Part shown: positions 51,691-64,000 of the stretch, in pieces
How the letters are laid out: each line of letters opens with the position of its first letter
Numbering within the stretch: the first letter of the stretch is position 1
Origin: Hymenolepis diminuta
Lineage: Eukaryota > Platyhelminthes > Cestoda > Cyclophyllidea > Hymenolepididae
Reading direction: 5' to 3'
Length of the DNA stretch: 64,000 bases
Assembly (NCBI GenBank): GCA_900708905.1
Contig: CAADRB010000005.1
Span: 4,842,015 to 4,906,014, forward strand
Translations under genes and position numbers: made by a program
Notes under the pieces: generated by a model
Told to the model about the DNA's origin: nothing
What the model saw: the letters and a program-made list of their open reading frames with translations, nothing else
Databases searched by the model: none

Positions 51691-52109
51691 AATTTTCTAT
51701 TACTTATATTAATCACTAACCGATTTTCAAATTAATATTGACTTCAAACTTGTGGTTGCATCTGAATGCGTGAAATAGTGAAATCTTCCTGTAGAGGAAG
51801 AGACATTGGATCAAATATGTGGTAAGATCTGGAAGCACTTAGTTGTCCACTCATTCATAAAGACTTTTTATTCACTTTGTAAGACCTGCATTTTTCAAAG
51901 CCAAACTTTTGGGATTTGATTTCTGCATATCTTGGTTACTTCAATTCCACAAAATTCAGGACTTGCTGACCTACTGATCTAATTAAAGAGTTGAAAAGTA
52001 TGTATTTTACTTTGATTTAAGTATTGATTTATTATTATTGATTAAACTCCTTTATTATGCTGTAAAATCCATACTTTAATCCCTATCGCCACAAACATAC
52101 AATACAAGT
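51691..52109. other. AT-rich spacer
   Basis: Nothing recognised between LTR copy C and the two-copy sequence. Confidence 0.5.
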
Positions 52110-52377
52110 TCGATGCACTCTCTCTAAGAAGAGAGAGGGAGTGGCATCATCTCTCAATCTTCTAAACATGGTTGATTCGGGTGTGCGTTTTCTTCTGCAA
52201 TCCGATAATCTTGATTTGCATGAAATTAAGAAAGTGCAAATCTTCGGTCTTAAGAGCCGAAATCTACTACAATGTTCTCTCACAGAAAAGAAAAATAGTA
52301 GATTGATTCAGCATGTCAAAAAAATAGGAGTTCATCGTTTCTACTGCACTGAAATAGGTCAACTCGTAATATCTTGA
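52110..52377. repeat. Unnamed two-copy sequence, copy 2
   Basis: This aligns with 44825-45000. Both strands are open: plus 52141-52377 (with VDSGVRFLLQSDN) and minus 52083-52283 (with DCRRKRTPES). The longest shared nucleotide block is GTTTTCTTCTGCAA. Similarity fades after about 52290. Confidence 0.4.
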
Positions 52378-55300
52378 TGTTCTGAAGTCTAAATTCCAGA
52401 CGTGAAGGCTACTTCCACTAAGTTTACAGTTTAGGTTTCAGTCGATTGAAACAAGTCATGGTAATACAGCTTCTCTTTTATTAAAAAAATACAGCTAATC
52501 AAGTTTTCGGGCTCGAATCTAGTTGAACACCTTGTAAGACATAAATTGAGGAGATTTTATATGTAAAAGTAACTAAACAACGATTTCGTAAATTGACAAT
52601 TTTACAACAAAACTCTCTCGCTTGTCTTCGTTAGATAATAATTATTCATTTCAATCCAAGAAAAAGTTAAACTGCTAATTTATTGTTAATTATTTATAAA
52701 ATTTACATATTTGTTAAAATGTGCTAAAATGGAGGGTGGTTGTCTTGCATACTTTTGGAGCTCCATTACGGGAGCTCCGTATTATTATCAGGTTCTGGGA
52801 TTTGTCGCCAATTTGGGACCTTCATAAGGTTATAACCGTTTTTAACCGGCTTCTCCAGTCCCAACCTGACATCCATCGATTAATGGAATAGCTTCACACA
52901 ATATGGAAATTCAAATGTTCAAGCACAATTTTAAAAAGTATGCAATTGCAATTTGATTTAAGTTGTAAATTCGTCGTTCCTTAAAAAGTACATCTCCATA
53001 CCCTACATTGAAATATTTCCAGACAATTTAGTAAAAAGTACTTTGTGCAATAAGAAAATCCCACTGTCTGAAACGAAAAACATCAGAGTATTAACCCTAT
53101 TTTACACATAATAAGCCCATAAAGACCTCTACCATTAGCTTAATCTCTAATTATGGGATTTCACCTTTATTTTAGGTTAATGATGATTGTTTTTTTAGTA
53201 ATTTTGTTATTATTTAAACAAGCAGATGCATAAAATAAATGCTTCAACTATGGGGAAAATATAGTTTCTGCCAGGGGAGTTTTGAATTCGAATTTGACTA
53301 TCTCTCATTACTATACTCAATCGAAGATTTCATATTAGATTACACATATAATTTCCTAGTGATTGAAATATCTGTCTACCAGTCTTCTTCGAAATTAATT
53401 GAAAATTTTCAAGTTTTGTTTCAAATCTGTCAAAAATTGATTATTGTATTCCTCTCTGAATCAATGTCATGCACTCTGTTGCTTCCTTGCATTAACCCAC
53501 ATAAAAGGCTTATGACTGATCGCCACTCCTTCTAGTAGATCTTACTAACCGAAGAAAAGTTTTAAATATTGAAAGATCCTTACTGGCCTATAATTTCATA
53601 AACCATTATATCAAAACATATTTATATCATAAAATCACCAGATTTTGTTTTATTTTATAATACAAAATTTGCCTTAAAATTTGGCAAATATTGAAATGAT
53701 ATATTTTAAAACCATTTTAACTACTGATTTGGCTGACTGTTGATCTACTGTAGCGTTCTTTTGCTCTTCGAAATGAAAATGTTGTAGCTAGCACAACTTT
53801 ATTTCTATACTACTGATATATTATCAGTACAACATTTTAATGCTTTTCAGTAATGACTTGTACCCAAAGGACTTACAGAGCATTTCATGGCTCCTAGGGC
53901 GTAATCATTCTCGTTTTCAATATATTTTTACCAAGGTTTTATTTTAATATGAATTAATTACAAAATAATTTACATAATTTGCATAAAACATGCTATATTT
54001 GTTTATTTTTCTAAAAGTATTAAATCTGCCGAGCATAAGCCTGCATAATTTAGACCATTAAATCTATCGTTATGGATATTAATACTTATATACGCAGTTG
54101 AACCGAAAAAGTTTTTAAATAAAAAAGCGGATGTTCTCCAATGCTCATTCATTAAATATTTTTATCACGATATAGTAAGGCTCATGAATGCCACTTCTCT
54201 CTGAAGATTGATATTTGAAACATTTCCTTTAAGGACTGAAGGAATTGTTAATTGGTACATTCTTCTATGACTAAATGAAATAAACAACAGGAGTGTTTTG
54301 CCTTATTTGTTTATATCAAAACCAAATCCCCAAGTGTTACTGTTGTCACTTCAAGAAAACATATCCAAATATCCCCCTCGGTCAAAAATCAGAGCGGATT
54401 CTGATTTTTACCTTACTTATATAACTTCTTGCCTTTAAAAAGAATCAAAATGTTCAAAAAAATATCTCTTTGAGTGTATATATATATACATAAATGTAAA
54501 TTAAGAAAGGTGTACGATTTCACAAAGATGTTAGTAAAATTAAATTTTTGAAGAAAGTGATTTCCCAAGTTTTTGGCCCAATGATATCTAGCCAGCTGAA
54601 TGAACGAAGTGATTTCGAAGGGGTTGAACAGGGACATGATTCTGCTAAGAACTTTAGACCTGCTGAACCTCAATTAGGATTTTTCTGCAACTGAAACCCA
54701 TACACCTCAACCCAATGAAAACCTTGCATCTCATCCAGGCTCTAAGATATTTGAATAAGCAGTATCAACCAGAATAAAGAAGCTTGTTGAGAGACATAAT
54801 GGCAAATAAGTGACCTTTATACGCACGAAGTTATCTTATTGCAATCCGAAGGTTTAAAAATTCTGAATTTCGAGCCGTTATATGTTCTCTTGCCTTCGAC
54901 TAGTAAGAACTGCGATAAAGTGAATAAGAAACGAAAGAAAACGGGTCTTCGCTTGATTTTTGAGTAAAACTTTTCAATTTTATGTGCAACATCTCTAAGT
55001 GTACTTGAAGCGAAATCTTGCAAATTTTAGCTCGTCTCAGGCAAAATTAACCACTTCAGATTATCCTCAAAAAGGAAATTCTAAAAATAACAAATTGAGG
55101 AAAACGGTGAAGGAGTAAGATTCTAAATTTAAACACAACTTAAAAAATGTTTCACTAAATTTTAGTTCAACATTTTTCCCACTAATATTGTAATTTTTTA
55201 TTTATAGTGAAAGATTTGTGGCATTCAGTCAACAATCTAAAAATGAAATGCATCTTCTCAATGTAATTTATTATTAAATTAAAGGTGGTCTCTTCCGAAT

Positions 55301-58300
55301 AACTAACCTCGTTGACACCAATTTTAAATATTGTCATTGCTCTCATCAACTCTGATGATTCCGCTGTAGATTAGGGAAACCTTGTACCATACTATCAGCT
55401 CAATGACAGAAAGATGGGATAGGTGTGGTCATTCAAACTTGTGATCGTGGAGCTTTCCAAATATGCTTTAAAATGGATAATCAAATGAATGTGCTTCAAT
55501 GCAAACCTTTACTCTGTAAGTATCAACCTCACCGTTGTGTAGAGATTGAACGTAGCTGCGGAAATGACAGCAATTTTCATTCACTAGATAAAATTCTCTT
55601 TGAAGAAAAGCTCCCTTTTCGCGGTTCCTACCTAGGATGTTATTATTTAATAAGATCATGTCGTGTACTGGCTGTATGGTTATGTTTTGAAACTTGTCAC
55701 TCTGACTTGTAGAGTCCGCATGTTGACCACCACACCGATGTTGCACGGGAAGGAACTAACTTTCAAAGTGCCAATGTTCTTTTCTTCCTAAGCAGTGAGC
55801 TTTAAAAGAGGTGCCTATTTCGATTGATTTGAATTTAATTAACTATTTGTTGATTCCAGCTTCCACTCGACTATATTTCATCAACAATGAGGTTGTGAAC
55901 TTTAAAAGTTTCAAGTACTAACATCTTTCAAAAGCATGTAACTCTTATGTTTTAAATGAATACTGAAATTTTGTATTCGTTGCAGTTAGAATGTGTTAAA
56001 TTTTGTGAGTTAATTTGTTCAATAATTCCATAATTTTCAAATCTTACCTTTAACCAATAAGTCAGCGGCCTTGGAACTGAAATGTGTGAAATATTTTCGA
56101 CTGTTTAAAGTTAAAAACGCAAGAGGGAGGGAAGAGGAGAGAGCAAGGGAGGAAATTCAAATTGTTTTACCTCTCTCTTACAAGCATGATTAATAAACTA
56201 CCAGACATTTGCAATTAATTTTCAAACACTGGCTTTGCTTAGACATTTGATGGGAACGTGATGGAACCGCTATTTTTAGATCAAGAAAATAGGTTCATTT
56301 CAAACTTTTAACCCAATTTAAAACTGCAATGACAATTATACCACTAAAATTAATGCATATTTAAGTTCTTTTCTCCTAGTGTTTCACAATATAGTGATTT
56401 CATGACTGATTGCCAACAACTAGCCAATTTTCATTCTTTTACCTGTCTGTGGGACAGCTGACCCTGACGTTCGAAAGAGAAAAATATTTTGAAACGGACA
56501 TAACTGATCTCTTATTTGAATCCACTGGTAAGTCAGCGCTAAGTAGTAAGAACTTGAACTGTCAGAGCGAATGACATTCTACCAAATAACAAAATCTAAA
56601 AGTTATATTCAAGAATCCTTTAATGGACCGTTAGGTCTTACTGTATCGATCTCAGCCACTTAAGTAGAAATCTCTCCATCTAATGAGTCAAGAATTCTAA
56701 TTTAACTGAAGGAATTCAATGTTTGGATTTTTCATTTTGTTTTATCGTTATCTTCATGGAAAATCTTGCTGAACCTCTAGTAAGGATACCTTCCTTGATT
56801 AAAACTTCATCTTTGAAATTAATAATCAATTTTGCTATATAATAGTTTACTATTTTGGAATTGCATTTTACATCATTACCTCTCTCTCTCTTTCTCACTG
56901 CCTTCTTCGTTCGCTTATCCCTAGCTTCCATATTCTTTTCTCACAGAATGGATAAGTGTAGGTGCTCCAAGCTACCAATTACGTTGCCTTAGCAATGAGA
57001 TGTTTCCTAAGAATGACTTGATTTAAAAATTATGACCGTTCTGCAAGTTTTTGCATAAAAGCACTCTACTTCCTTGACCTTCTCTAGAGTTTTGGTGAAA
57101 CAAAAAAAAATAAAGTCATAAACCAAAAAATTTTCTACATTCCATTTCATTTTTACACATCACAGATCGTTCAGCCATCTAGTTTCTGATTATTTTAATT
57201 TGCTCCAGTTTATCGCCGCAATTCTGAAGTTTACATTATAATCTCTAATTTGGGTGCGGCCATCTCTACTCTGAACTCATGCGTCGCCAGCTTACTCGCA
57301 ACTTTGGCAGTTATCCAGTGGCCTTCATCGTAAATTAAATAAGCCGCTAATGTGAAACAATAAATTTTGCTAATAACATCTTTTATTGTGTGCTCTTTTT
57401 CATATTTCAGCTTAGTTGCTTTTCTTTTAAGAGCCAACATTTGTGTCTGTGAGAATTATATCAAGCAAAGAGCTAATGTGTAAACAGATAAATATTTCTG
57501 CATTTTATTCTATTAATTTCATTTCTTAAAGAAATTATTTATCAAAGAATATTATAATGAATATTTCTCATTTTCCTAATATTTAATCGGTAATTTCTCT
57601 TAATTAATTTATCATTAAGAAGAAATTTTGTTGATTGCAGATTTCGTGAACTATTTCATTTTGGCAAATTAAGATTGATGCTCACAGAGAATTAAAGTTC
57701 TAAACAATGTGAAATTTTTAAAGGAAACAAGAGTAAAGAAAACATTGTAATATTTACTTCACGATTCTATATCTGCATTTATTACAGCACGCGATAGTGG
57801 AAGTAAGGGAATCGAAGTTGTGATCACAATCATGGAGAGCTATTCAGCTGGATTAATAAATCATTGTTATACCTGTGGAAAATGTAATCCATTGAGGCAC
57901 ATCATACAGCCTCAATTAGAACTATTTAAGATTTGTGAAAGTGAAAATTTCCTAATGAACAGTATCGATAAATTGTCTAGGGTCAGGGAGAGTAGCTGGG
58001 GGGATTTAGAACAATCCAATTAGATTTGCATTTCATTAAGAATAAGATAAAGTTACTTCTGGTAATCTGTAGGGACGTTATGCTTCAGTAATACTATCTG
58101 CTACCGTGATTCGCCCAGTGATTTTGGTCCAGTTTATTGCCTCCATGCCGTCCAAAATATGATTCATCCCACGGCCAATAGACAGTCTATCAGTTTCCTT
58201 CGTTTTCTAATAAGTGTTTTCGATTACTGGCCACAAGATAACTTCATCCCCTCTATCCTTCTCCGATAAAATATCATACTGTCAAATCTGTCTCATTCTC

Positions 58301-60635
58301 GCCTATTGAAAGATGGGCTTGTGCGGACTGAAATGGGACTTAGTCAGCATTCTTCAGAGACCTTCAGTGACATCTATTTACATTTGCTCACAATAAAGTG
58401 GATGAGGGATTAAAAGATATTTGAAAAGATCAATTGTGCCGTTTGACGTTCAGAAAACAAAAAAATCTTTGAATCCTTTCAGGAGTCTTACGTAACAGGT
58501 GATGATAAAATCAACAAACTCGAATTTTGTTGTGATATTATGAAATTAATCATTATATCCCCATAATTATAACTCGTTCTCATAATTCCAAACAATTATT
58601 GCCGGAACTATTCAGGTTTTCAATTCCCTTTTAACTATAACATGCATTATCTCAAATTAATTAGTTTACTTAAATGAGGAAACGTATTTCGTGCATTGTG
58701 GTAACTTTTTCTATCAAAACGCACAGTTAGAGGGTGACTATTTTAAGTGCCTATTGTACATTATTCCCTTGAGCAAACACTCCTATCATGGGGTAGGTAA
58801 TTTGAATTGTGACTATCTTTGTAAATTTGTGCCACAAATAATATAAGCCAGAATGTAATATTTAGGTGAAACCAAAGAGAGATTTAGTGAGGTTCGGACT
58901 TTCGGGTTAAATAATCCTGCTGAATGAACCCTCTTAAGCTCATTAAGGGAGGTATTTGGAGCTCTTCACTTTGATAAAGAAGCCGTATTCTGGAGCCGAT
59001 TTGTTAGGAAGCCGACGTTCCACCTCCTATCAGTGTGGCTGAGCATTCGTATCAACGAAACTACACCGATCGACATTGATTTCTTGGCCTCTAACTTGGC
59101 AGACGTGTACGTTAACCACCGTGTCACCAGCTTACTAATGTCAGGTATTGTTTGCTTCGAGGAGTAGAAGGAAAGGACTCTGAAGAAAATATCGTAGACG
59201 TAATTAGCTTCCAGAAATGGAGATATATATTAAATGTGCCTTAAGCTTAGGAAGCAGAAGATAAAGACAAAAAAAATAATTGAAAATAAGACACCATTAG
59301 TACAAATAAAGTGATATTGTTGTGAGATCACGAGATCAATGGCCATCGGTGCACATCCAATGATGCGGGTGGCCAACCGTGCAGCATAATTCTGGTTAAT
59401 AAGAAAAGTGGTTGAGTGTGAGTCTATTGCAAGAGCGGTTCCAGAATACTTTTCTTCTATCCGAGGTATCCCTGATGAGTTCGGGAAGAAGGCTATACTT
59501 TAGAGTAATACGGGCAACAAGAAATTCAGTCATAAAATGCAGATAAGCTGAAAAAGGCAGAGGTAAACGAACTTGTTATTGGACTTAACAGTTTTGAAGT
59601 CATCAAGGCGTCCCTGAATCCTCTTCTGAGAGAAAAGAAACCCTTTCTAACCCCAGTATTTATTACTCCCAACCTTTTAATCCCGCTTCCCAACTTCAAA
59701 AATTCGCTCGGAATTTATCGCTACTCTTCCTTACCTGCGATATATAATTTCAATCCTCCATCAATGAGACAAGCATCTACTTCCTAGTCAGTTTCATTGA
59801 CATCTACCTTTCTATCCTGAATATTATAAAATTTCATCAGGGTTTTAATTCAAACTTAATAAAACTGCTCCAAATCGTCTCAAATCAAGAATTCTTTATA
59901 AGCATTCTTGGTCATTACCCACAGACTTAACAAGATCCGGTGTCATCTGACAAATATATTAATGTTAATAAAAACCAATGTTAAAGACTGGGAAGCTTAC
60001 TCCCAGTGTTGAAAAGTAAATAATGATAAACAAATAACGCAATATTCGATAATTGAGAGAAATATATTTTTCGTAATAAGATTTAAATAATTCTCATATT
60101 AGAAGTAAAAGTAGCAGAAGTAGTCGCATAAGTCTCAGTCAGTCTCATCAGTAGTACCATAGAGGTAAGAGGGAGAAAGATAATCTTATTTTGCAGTCCA
60201 CTTGCTTCATGTCTCCACAGCATCAAGTAACTACCCCATCCCCTCTCCTCATTGTCAAACCAAACGCAGAAAATAAGAGATAAAAATAAGGGAGAAAGAG
60301 GACAGAGCATCCGACTGGCAAGAAAGAAGCAGGGGGCTCTTAGAGAATTCCATGATGATGCATTCAAGGACGAGAGAGGAACAAAATGCATACAAAAATA
60401 AACCGCACGCAGGAGGTGGTTATTAAATGAACATACAGACAGATGCAGGGGAAAGAAAAGGTAGACAGGTGGATGAAATGGTAAGAGATCGTTCGATTTA
60501 TCAATTTATAATTGATAGAAAATATATACACAGAGTAGAAGGTCTAAAGAGGGGTATTTGTAATGCTGTGAGATACGAGGGACACAAAGTCATGTACACG
60601 CGATTTCGAGGAGAATTTGAAAGAGAGGAGTGGAA
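52378..60635. other. Long AT-rich stretch with only weak coding hints
   Basis: A short TA repeat lies at about 54477-54489, GA- and CT-rich tracts at 56124-56154 and 56880-56893, and a GC-richer exon-like patch at 57243-57350. The Cys-containing frame at 55425-55712 includes a strong donor-like CTCTGTAAGT at 55514-55523. A possible SINE-like patch lies at 59009-59085. None is strong enough to call a gene. Confidence 0.4.
59009..59085 (+). repeat. Possible second copy of the SINE-like patch
   Basis: This shares GCCGACG, a CAGTG(TG)GCTG block and GATCGACATTGAT with 16525-16615, at similar but not identical spacing. Confidence 0.22.
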
Positions 60636-61555
60636 TTAGGATGAACATTCCGAGGAGATGTCAGCCATGGGAGCGGGATGGGGAGGGGGCAGAGAATCGA
60701 TACGCGGATTTGTCGACAGAGAAGCCTGTTGAACAGAAGCAGGAGGAAGAGAGATTTGTGAGGGTGGTAGAGGATGGTGGGAAGTGTTACTGGAGCCACC
60801 AGAACCACGACCCTTCTTTGAGTGCTTACCAAAGAAGAAATTGGAAAACACCTTCTTAGTTTTTTGGAGTCTCATGGAGTTTCGGTGTGGATCGCCACTA
60901 GACGACTAAAAATGAACGAAAATTAAATTTAAGAATCGGAGGCAATGGAAACAGAACATCGAAAGTCATCTTTGGCGGGGGAGTACCAATTAATATTCCG
61001 AAAGGGAAGGTCAGTTTGTTCACATAGTTCGGTCATGATTTATCTTTGAACGTACTTCAAAGGGTAGTTAAAAGTGCATAGAAGCTAATTGGTAGTAAAT
61101 ATTTACGAGCATCAGTAACGGTTTTTTCATGAGAATCAAGTGATACAGAGAACATCGGCCAAATATGAATTTGATATTTTAATAATGATAAAACCGTCTA
61201 CTAACAAATAGGTGGTAGGTGAATGTACGGTAAAGTGAATTAATGAATTTAGGTTAACTGAGATTAATTAATCTATCAATACCTAATGATGGTTCTGCAA
61301 GCTTCTGATTAGTTAATAGAGGCATATTGGCGTAATTTAAGCGAACTTTTAAAATTCGATTTCTGATCAAAGGATGGTATAGAGATTTCGATTATTTTTA
61401 ATTCAGAATTATTTAATTTTAATGTAAGCATCCCCTCCAACATTTCTAATATTTCCAAACGAATAAACAAAGAATAAGTAGTCAAGTTCATTCTTAAATA
61501 CCTCTGGATCTGCATGTCTGCCGTATATCTTCTATGCGCTGTTTCTGGAGCCGAT
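60636..61555 (-). CDS. Probable 3' end of a gene for a basic Ser/Pro-rich protein (two exons seen)
   Basis: A terminal exon (60897-60636) and an upstream 54-base exon (61555-61502) join in phase across an intron with GTATTT donor and GTCTAG acceptor. The visible protein is 104 residues: SAPETAHRRYTADMQIQ, then SGDPHRNSMRLQKTKKVF, a Gly/Ser/Lys-rich part, and a Pro-rich tail (SQISLPPASVQQ, SLPPPHPAPM) ending in SSECSS. Codon composition is clearly richer in GC than the flanks. Such sequence is typical of disordered tails of large scaffold or signalling proteins, but I do not recognise the family. The rest of the gene would lie to the right, possibly beyond the window. In the alternative, the larger exon alone from its internal ATG (60875) would be a 79-residue protein. 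Confidence 0.42.
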
Positions 61556-64000
61556 CTAGGGGTATACACACAAAATTTTTCAAAGAAGCATTATCCAATG
61601 AAAGCGGAAATTTGTAAAAACAATTTTTAAGCAAATCGAGGTCAATCCTGACCTAAAAATATTTGAAAAGTAACTCTCCATGAGAGTCAATAAACGCGCC
61701 AAGCAATCGGCAAATGGTGGAGTCTAAATCGACGATTGCTCGAGTGCAAAAACAGTGAAGTATCACTAACAAACTACGTACTTAGAAGATCGATGAAAAG
61801 ACCGAGAAGAAATATCTTAGAAAACTCAAGGCCACAGGTTCTAATTGTAGGATTCCGAGTAATGCAGGCAAATTCATACGCTCATTTAATAATTAAAAAA
61901 TAACCCCCATGATGTACGTTTTGAATACAGGGATTGAATTTTTGGGGTTTCGCATTACGCAATTGATAAAATTTTTACGGTCTACAACCCCCATATTCCA
62001 GTTATCAGATAGAGATGGGAGGGAGAACACACAAATCATTTAGGCAAAAAACCAGCCTTAATTATGACCTTGAAATATACAAACGGACCAATAATAAAAA
62101 TATAAGGTTTATGGTAAATAATGCAGACATAAACCACATTAATGTTATTTTCTCCATAGAAAATAATTAATTAAATATTTCTCTCATATAAATTTAATAT
62201 TTCCCCTTTACGATAGCAGATTTCTTCCTTCTTACTCAAAATAGACTCTTATTTTAAAAGCGGCTTACCCCATTAACGAATAACTAACCCGCAGTGTGTA
62301 ATGTTAGGGAGAAAGGTACCTTCCGTGACATACAGTTAGAGCATATTATAATTAAGAGGAATAATCAAAGCATTAAAATGCTAAGTGGCAACAAGAGAAG
62401 CTCAAAGACTCATCTGAGAGCTGCTTAACTACCTATCTGAAGACCACCCGAAGTTATAAGTAGGTTGTATCTAAATACGTCTATTAGATGAAAACAAGTG
62501 CCTAGATTTCTTTCTTGATGGAGTTTGTTTGCCAAAGTTTTAAAAGATAGACCATAGTAACGGTCTGAGCGGAAGGAAAATATTTGGAACAATATTCAGT
62601 CTGAAGCAATAGAGAGGAATAAAAAGACCATGAATATGTACTAACAATATAAACGAACTGTTATAGTCACTAGACATATGCCGAACACGTGTCGTGTGAT
62701 AAGTCAATCATCGCGGATCATGTCAATTGTAAGCAGACAAGAACGATAAACGCAAAGAATTTATCGTATCAACATCGAGAAAAAGCTATGAAGAAATAGA
62801 TACGCACATTAAGTGATTATCATAAAAATATAATAGCTAGAACTTAGTCCTAGTGATAAAATGAACGTCTCGTCAAATCTCTCGGTAGAATAACGTTGGC
62901 CTCCCTAACTGACAAACAATTCCAATTGTCCATCAATTCCACTCCGTCAATTAGACTAGATTTATTGACTGGCTTCTATCTAGGTCGACTGTCTGCTTTG
63001 ATAAATGAAATCCTAAAGGAGAGACTCCTTTTTATCCACGTATTCATTTACTCAATCGACATTGAGTGTATTGAAGCTGGCGGCTAAGCGGTTCTAGGAT
63101 ATGATCCTTCAGCCATTCCATCCCTTTCGGCCAGTAGATTAATGCTGGAGGAAATCAATTTTGCAGTTGGAAACGCTTCCTGTTACTTTTGATAAACTTA
63201 ACAAAAACATACTTGTCCATATCTGGGTTGTGTTAATATGTGTACCTTACGATATCTACCCATATGTATGCCATCCTACCCTACTTTCGTAATACGTTCA
63301 AAAATTATCTCGTTTCTTTTGATATAAGCTTCCTGTATCAAGCTACTGCCATCAATCATAAGCCGGTTGTCCTAGTTAATTACTCCCATTTGATTTAGGC
63401 TTGCACTTTCTGCTGCTTCTTAGCCACTAATTCTAGCTCTGAAACCAGCAAAATATCCAGGTAGTATTGCCTTGATAAAATTGCATTTCTCCCATTACGT
63501 CAACATAACCCAATACAACTCGCACAGGCCCTGAGCGGCAGCAGTGGTCATGGTAGCAGTTGGAGTGATCGTCGCATTAAAAGGCGACAACATCGCCAGC
63601 CAATCAATTGGCACTCCTGTAAGCTCAAAAAATGACCTTCAGTGAATGAATTAGCCAATCATCACACGGCTGTCTTGCCCATCAAGTTAAATTATGCGGA
63701 CAGGCGCGATATTTTACTATTATCCTTCTTTCTTCTTTCTACATGTTGTTTGCAAGTTCCATCCGACAAATAGGTATTTTTATCAAATAAAAAAGACAAG
63801 ACTCGCGTCGAATAATGACTCTTAAGCAGTGGAGAAGAATTGACACTCTTAAAATGATATACACCTCTGAATGCATTGGTTCCACTTTGCTAGGAAACAT
63901 ATTCTGACACGTTTCAAATATATAAGACAAAGAGAAATATAAACAATATCAAAGTTGATGCAATAGGTATGTAGAAAATGTAACAAATTCCAACAACTAA
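61556..64000. other. Mostly AT-rich DNA to the window edge
   Basis: I found no further exon that joins to 61555. The plus-strand frame at 62896-63087 is GC-richer than its surroundings but lacks motifs and splice sites. Confidence 0.45.

Noticed and set aside
55425..55746. Cys-rich frames on both strands, briefly considered as a transposase fragment
   Set aside because: The resemblance to IS1595-type zinc-ribbon transposases was too loose and needed gaps. A strong donor-like site inside adds doubt about the frame.

Overview
The window looks like about 64 kb of nuclear DNA from an invertebrate animal. It is strongly AT-rich, has few genes separated by long non-coding stretches, and its genes are split by introns with GT..AG borders. 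Two introns appear to be only about 31 and 36 nt long. Introns that small, acceptors of the TTTTAG type, a tRNA-Trp-primed CsRn1-like LTR, Ty3/gypsy integrase relics and a decayed mariner element together fit a flatworm-like helminth. Other invertebrates are not excluded. One short run of Ns shows this is a draft assembly. Nothing bacterial, organellar or CRISPR-like was seen.

Layout. 0-16.8 kb: a gypsy-type LTR relic at the left edge, one unexplained small reading frame (about 0.8-1.1 kb, minus), a dead mariner copy (5.4-6.2 kb), an integrase C-terminus with the start of its 3' LTR (13.1-13.6 kb, minus), and otherwise AT-rich DNA. 17.0-19.65 kb (minus): a complete five-exon gene for the C9orf78/TLS1 family, the best-supported gene here. 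20.2-22.1 kb (minus): a broken Ty3/gypsy element with 3' LTR, polypurine tract and integrase, preceded by a candidate second LTR. 23.09-23.88 kb (minus): a four-exon gene of 156 residues assembled by eye from short open stretches; its C-terminal half resembles the BH1 region of BAX/BAK-type Bcl-2 proteins. 28.58-29.52 kb (plus): a four-exon gene with an N-terminal RING-H2-like finger whose last ligand is Asp. 35.6-37.6 kb (minus): the 3' part of a leucine-rich, F-box-like gene. 38.6-43.8 kb: two copies of a CsRn1-like LTR, one with a duplicated tRNA-Trp primer-binding site. 44.8 and 52.2 kb: two diverged copies of one unnamed sequence. 51.4 kb: a third copy of the first LTR family. 60.6-61.6 kb (minus): two probable exons of a basic, Ser/Pro-rich protein. 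The remainder is AT-rich DNA with small simple repeats.

The host genes are unlinked in function as far as can be seen: one splicing/heterochromatin-type factor (C9orf78 family), two possible ubiquitin-ligase components (RING-like and F-box-like) and one possible apoptosis regulator. They are not an operon or a coordinated system. The mobile elements are separate, decayed insertions. I did not find evidence for a novel multi-gene system. The most interesting items are the cryptic Bcl-2-like gene, the tiny introns, the duplicated primer-binding site and the two-copy unknown sequence. Exon joins were inferred by eye and have no transcript support.
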